Shown here: positions 57,818-59,892 of the stretch, piece after piece
How positions within the stretch are numbered: position 1 is the stretch's first letter
Layout: every line of letters begins with the position of its first letter
NCBI GenBank assembly: GCA_947632055.1
Contig: CANRNS010000003.1
Span: forward strand, 1-59,892
Length of the DNA stretch: 59,892 nucleotides
Reading direction: 5' to 3'
Origin: an uncultured Akkermansia sp.
GTDB lineage: Bacteria; Verrucomicrobiota; Verrucomicrobiia; Verrucomicrobiales; Akkermansiaceae
The notes under the pieces: model-generated
Databases searched by the model: none
The model's input: only the letters and a program-made list of their open reading frames with translations
Told to the model about the DNA's origin: nothing
Program-made: the position numbers and the translations under genes

Positions 57818-58920
57818 AATGTGTATGTGTATGTTGTGTATAAGTCGTTAAATTTCAATGAGGGGGGGGCGACAAACGATTGAGTATCAAAACTTATCAC
57901 ACCCCAAGAGAGACCAACACCGAAACCGCAGGCAATGATTTTACGGTGCTGTTTGCCGATGAGCTGTTCGCGAATTTGGGTCACCATGGTAAGCGGGATC
58001 GAAGCCGAGGAATTATTGCCGAAGTCGCGCAAGGAGTACGGGCACTTCTCCGGAGAAATCTTGCATTTTTTACGGATCTGCTCATTCATCATAAGATTCG
58101 CCTGATGAAAGATAAAGTAATCCACGTCATCTACGCTCAATCCAGTCCGCTGCAAGATCCCCTTGATGGCTCGCGGCACTTCTGAAATTCCAAAAACGAA
58201 GACAGCGGCGCCATCCATTTCATTGTCCAAAGCACGATGCGTAAGTCCATATTGATCCTTTTTGTAACAGAGATGACTCGGACGAAACGGATGTCTACAC
58301 CCTCCACCACGGCGAATAATAGCTTCGTAACCACTACCATCCGTATAAGTATCTGTCTCTATGGGACGCGCTCCCTGCCTAAACTGTATAGCCGTTGCCG
58401 TGCCAGCCTCACCGAACAGGGGGATCACTTTTTCCTCGTATTCTGCACGGCCTTCATCTCCAACAATTCCCTCATTCTCTCCGGTAAGTACAAGAGCTTT
58501 CTTTATACTTCCGCCCTGCATCATATTCGCGGCTACATTCACCGCGTACACCCAGCCACTACATCCCAACTGCATATCAAAACAAGCGCAATTTTTGGAA
58601 AGCCCTAATTTACCGTGCAGCACACATGCTGTAGCGGGCAAGATGTAGTCCATGCTCTGAGAACAATAAATGAGCAAATCAATATCTTCAGGCTTCCAAC
58701 CGAGTTCTGCCATAAGCTTCTGGGCAGAGGCTTGGCACATATCCGAACAACAAGTATAGGGCTTCGATCTCCGTACACGTTGGACCCCAACAGATGAAAT
58801 GAACCTTTTTGCAGCCTCCGCGTTGGAAAATGCGGGGGAAGTAAACACCTCAAGAACACGCTTCGGAGCAGCTGCAGCAATGCCGCATACCTCCACATTC
58901 TGAATAACTTGCGCGGACAT
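57814..58920 (-). CDS. 3-oxoacyl-ACP synthase III family protein (copy 1) with a poly-C tract near the C-terminus
   Basis: This 368-residue protein begins MSAQVIQNVEVCGIAAAAPKR. The catalytic Cys is in QLGCSGWVY, the His in IFHQANLMM and the Asn in FGNNSSASIPL. Near the end the frame reads FVAPP and then SLKFNDLYTTYTYTL through eight Cs (57862-57869 as Gs on the plus strand). With nine Cs it would end FVAPPLIEI, matching LVIPPLIEM of copy 2. The current TGA overlaps the ACP start (ATGA), so both forms are plausible. It lies 2 nt after the GNAT gene. Confidence 0.92.
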   Translation of the reverse strand: MSAQVIQNVEVCGIAAAAPKRVLEVFTSPAFSNAEAAKRFISSVGVQRVRRSKPYTCCSDMCQASAQKLMAELGWKPEDIDLLIYCSQSMDYILPATACVLHGKLGLSKNCACFDMQLGCSGWVYAVNVAANMMQGGSIKKALVLTGENEGIVGDEGRAEYEEKVIPLFGEAGTATAIQFRQGARPIETDTYTDGSGYEAIIRRGGGCRHPFRPSHLCYKKDQYGLTHRALDNEMDGAAVFVFGISEVPRAIKGILQRTGLSVDDVDYFIFHQANLMMNEQIRKKCKISPEKCPYSLRDFGNNSSASIPLTMVTQIREQLIGKQHRKIIACGFGVGLSWGVISFDTQSFVAPPSLKFNDLYTTYTYTL

Positions 58921-58922
58921 GT

Positions 58923-59468
58923 TTACCGTGATGCTAAAATTAACAGCTTTAAGAACTTCGCTTTATTTGTTTCATATGTACCTTTATCTAACGCAAAGAA
59001 GTAATCTACTTCATTTTCTCCCACAATCTCGCTTCCCCAGTTTCTATGATGCTTCACCACACTTTTATTTCTCTTCCTCACGTCAAAATATAACTCTTGC
59101 ATTCCCAAATAGTCAAAAGCAAACCTCTTAAGAAGAAGATCAGACTCGAGAACCTCGGCAGGCGTTGCCTCGTCTGACGCCAACCAGCTTCCCGGCGTGC
59201 ATCTCGTCTCATGGAGGTCGTAGAGACATATCGTGCCAACTGGTTGTCCGTTTTTTCGTTCGATAATGAAGTAATATTCGTCATCGAGCGTTTTATAACG
59301 CTTCGAGTATTCAACTTGCTTGTCCAAATTGTTTTCCGTCTTATGGATGAAACGTGATTTTTTCTCATTTGTGCGCAGCATCAAAATAAATGCCGCATCG
59401 GATAACTCCACTTCACGCAGGTTGACATATTCCCCTTGGAGAACTTCAGTTTTAACAGACTTTTTCAT
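58923..59468 (-). CDS. GNAT family N-acyltransferase
   Basis: From the ATG at 59468 (MKKSVKTEVLQGEYVNLREVELSDAAFIL) the protein has 181 residues, with the GNAT core RKNGQPVGTICLYDLH and a C-terminal LGMQELYFDVRKRNKSVVKHHRNWG resembling RimJ/L and sugar N-acyltransferases. An upstream ATG (59564) adds 32 poorly conserved residues. As first gene of the KASIII-ACP-SDR operon, the likely job is to move the hydroxyacyl chain from ACP onto an amino group, possibly of an amino sugar; the acceptor is not known. Confidence 0.82.
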   Translation of the reverse strand: MKKSVKTEVLQGEYVNLREVELSDAAFILMLRTNEKKSRFIHKTENNLDKQVEYSKRYKTLDDEYYFIIERKNGQPVGTICLYDLHETRCTPGSWLASDEATPAEVLESDLLLKRFAFDYLGMQELYFDVRKRNKSVVKHHRNWGSEIVGENEVDYFFALDKGTYETNKAKFLKLLILASR

Positions 59469-59717
59469 CTTACTCTTCGATGTTAACTCCCGGTTACCCT
59501 GTGAACCGCTCTCATCATCATGACTGTCGACAGAAATCGACAGAGGCAGTATATCTCTTTTCAAAGAAGATGTACAGACAAATCATCAACAAATTGCACA
59601 ATGGTGAGGAAAGCGAGGTTTTGGTGCACATCTCACTGGCAAGCGGGCATGCGGATTCAACAGGGAGTGTTTTGTTTTCAATGTATTGATAAAGAGAAAA
59701 TCATAGAGGTGATAAAA

Positions 59718-59744
59718 GCTCTTCTCTTTTGAAAAGAGAAGAGC
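59718..59744. repeat. Near-perfect 27-bp palindrome
   Basis: GCTCTTCTCTTTT (59718-59730) and AAAAGAGAAGAGC (59732-59744) are complementary around one base. There is no flanking T-tract, so it is not a standard terminator. It lies upstream of the GNAT operon and may be an operator or an element end. The rest of 59565-59800 holds no gene I can support. Confidence 0.5.
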
Positions 59745-59814
59745 AACCTGTAGAACAATCTGAGGGTATAAGGAACAAAAGCGCCTATGTGCAGGTAAAC
59801 AGGTTAAGCAACGC

Positions 59815-59892
59815 TTGTCCGTGATCGGACAAAAATAGTGCACCGAAAAAAGAAAAGTGATCGGACATAATTAGCGCACCGAAGTGTTCCGC
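59815..59892. mobile_element. Probable insertion-sequence end at the right edge, partial
   Basis: Two imperfect direct copies of a ~27-bp unit occur: GTGATCGGACAAAAATAGTG-CACCGAA from 59821 and GTGATCGGACATAATTAGCG-CACCGAA from 59857. Multiple terminal repeats containing GTCCGATCAC are typical of IS21-like ends. The transposase would be to the right of the window. The family assignment is from memory and tentative. Confidence 0.4.

Overview
The window (59,892 bp, moderately GC-rich) comes from a Gram-negative bacterium. Outer-membrane beta-barrels, an autotransporter remnant, a GspG-like prepilin and an N-terminal-anchored coiled-coil protein family point to Verrucomicrobiota, probably near Akkermansia. 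That placement is inferred from gene content, not from a search.

Layout. (1) 1-9.9 kb, minus strand: a fused str/S10/spc ribosomal operon, rpsL-rpsG-fusA-rpsJ-rplC-rplD-rplW-rplB-rpsS-[secreted coiled-coil gene]-rplV-rpsC-rplP-rpmC-rpsQ-rplN. It ends in an intrinsic terminator, directly followed by what looks like the 5' end of a group IIC intron running off the left edge. (2) 10.3-16.3 kb: an O-acyltransferase (plus) and a minus operon ilvH-fabD-mrdA. (3) 16.4-38.1 kb: a type I-C CRISPR-Cas island (cas3-cas5-cas8c-cas7-cas4-cas1-cas2, leader, 78 repeats/77 spacers). The array runs straight into the 3' end of a huge phage-type polyvalent gene read towards it. Two direct copies of a ~100 bp dispersed repeat bracket the island; a third, inverted copy lies at 49.0 kb. 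(4) 38.1-41.1 kb: an autotransporter remnant, an outer-membrane beta-barrel gene with a poly-C tract at its start, and an unknown membrane-anchored protein. (5) 41.1-54.8 kb: housekeeping genes polA, ispF, pncC, ilvA, maf, aroG, a prepilin, a three-gene 2-oxoacid dehydrogenase operon, a HdeD-like protein, superoxide dismutase and one broken gene. (6) 54.9-59.5 kb, minus strand: an operon GNAT-KASIII-ACP-SDR-SDR-KASIII, interpreted as a dedicated acyl-ACP pathway feeding an N-acyltransferase, perhaps for surface-sugar acylation. The right edge carries repeats resembling the end of an insertion sequence.

Themes. Three poly-C/G tracts (8, 9 and 8 nt) sit where a one-base length change alters the start or C-terminus of a surface protein, an SDR and a KASIII. 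Two of them share the same palindromic frame, which suggests phase-variable contingency loci, with homopolymer sequencing error as the main alternative. Several predicted sigma70-type promoters place the start codon 7 nt after the -10 box (cas3, polA, 2-oxoacid dehydrogenase E1 alpha), implying leaderless mRNAs.
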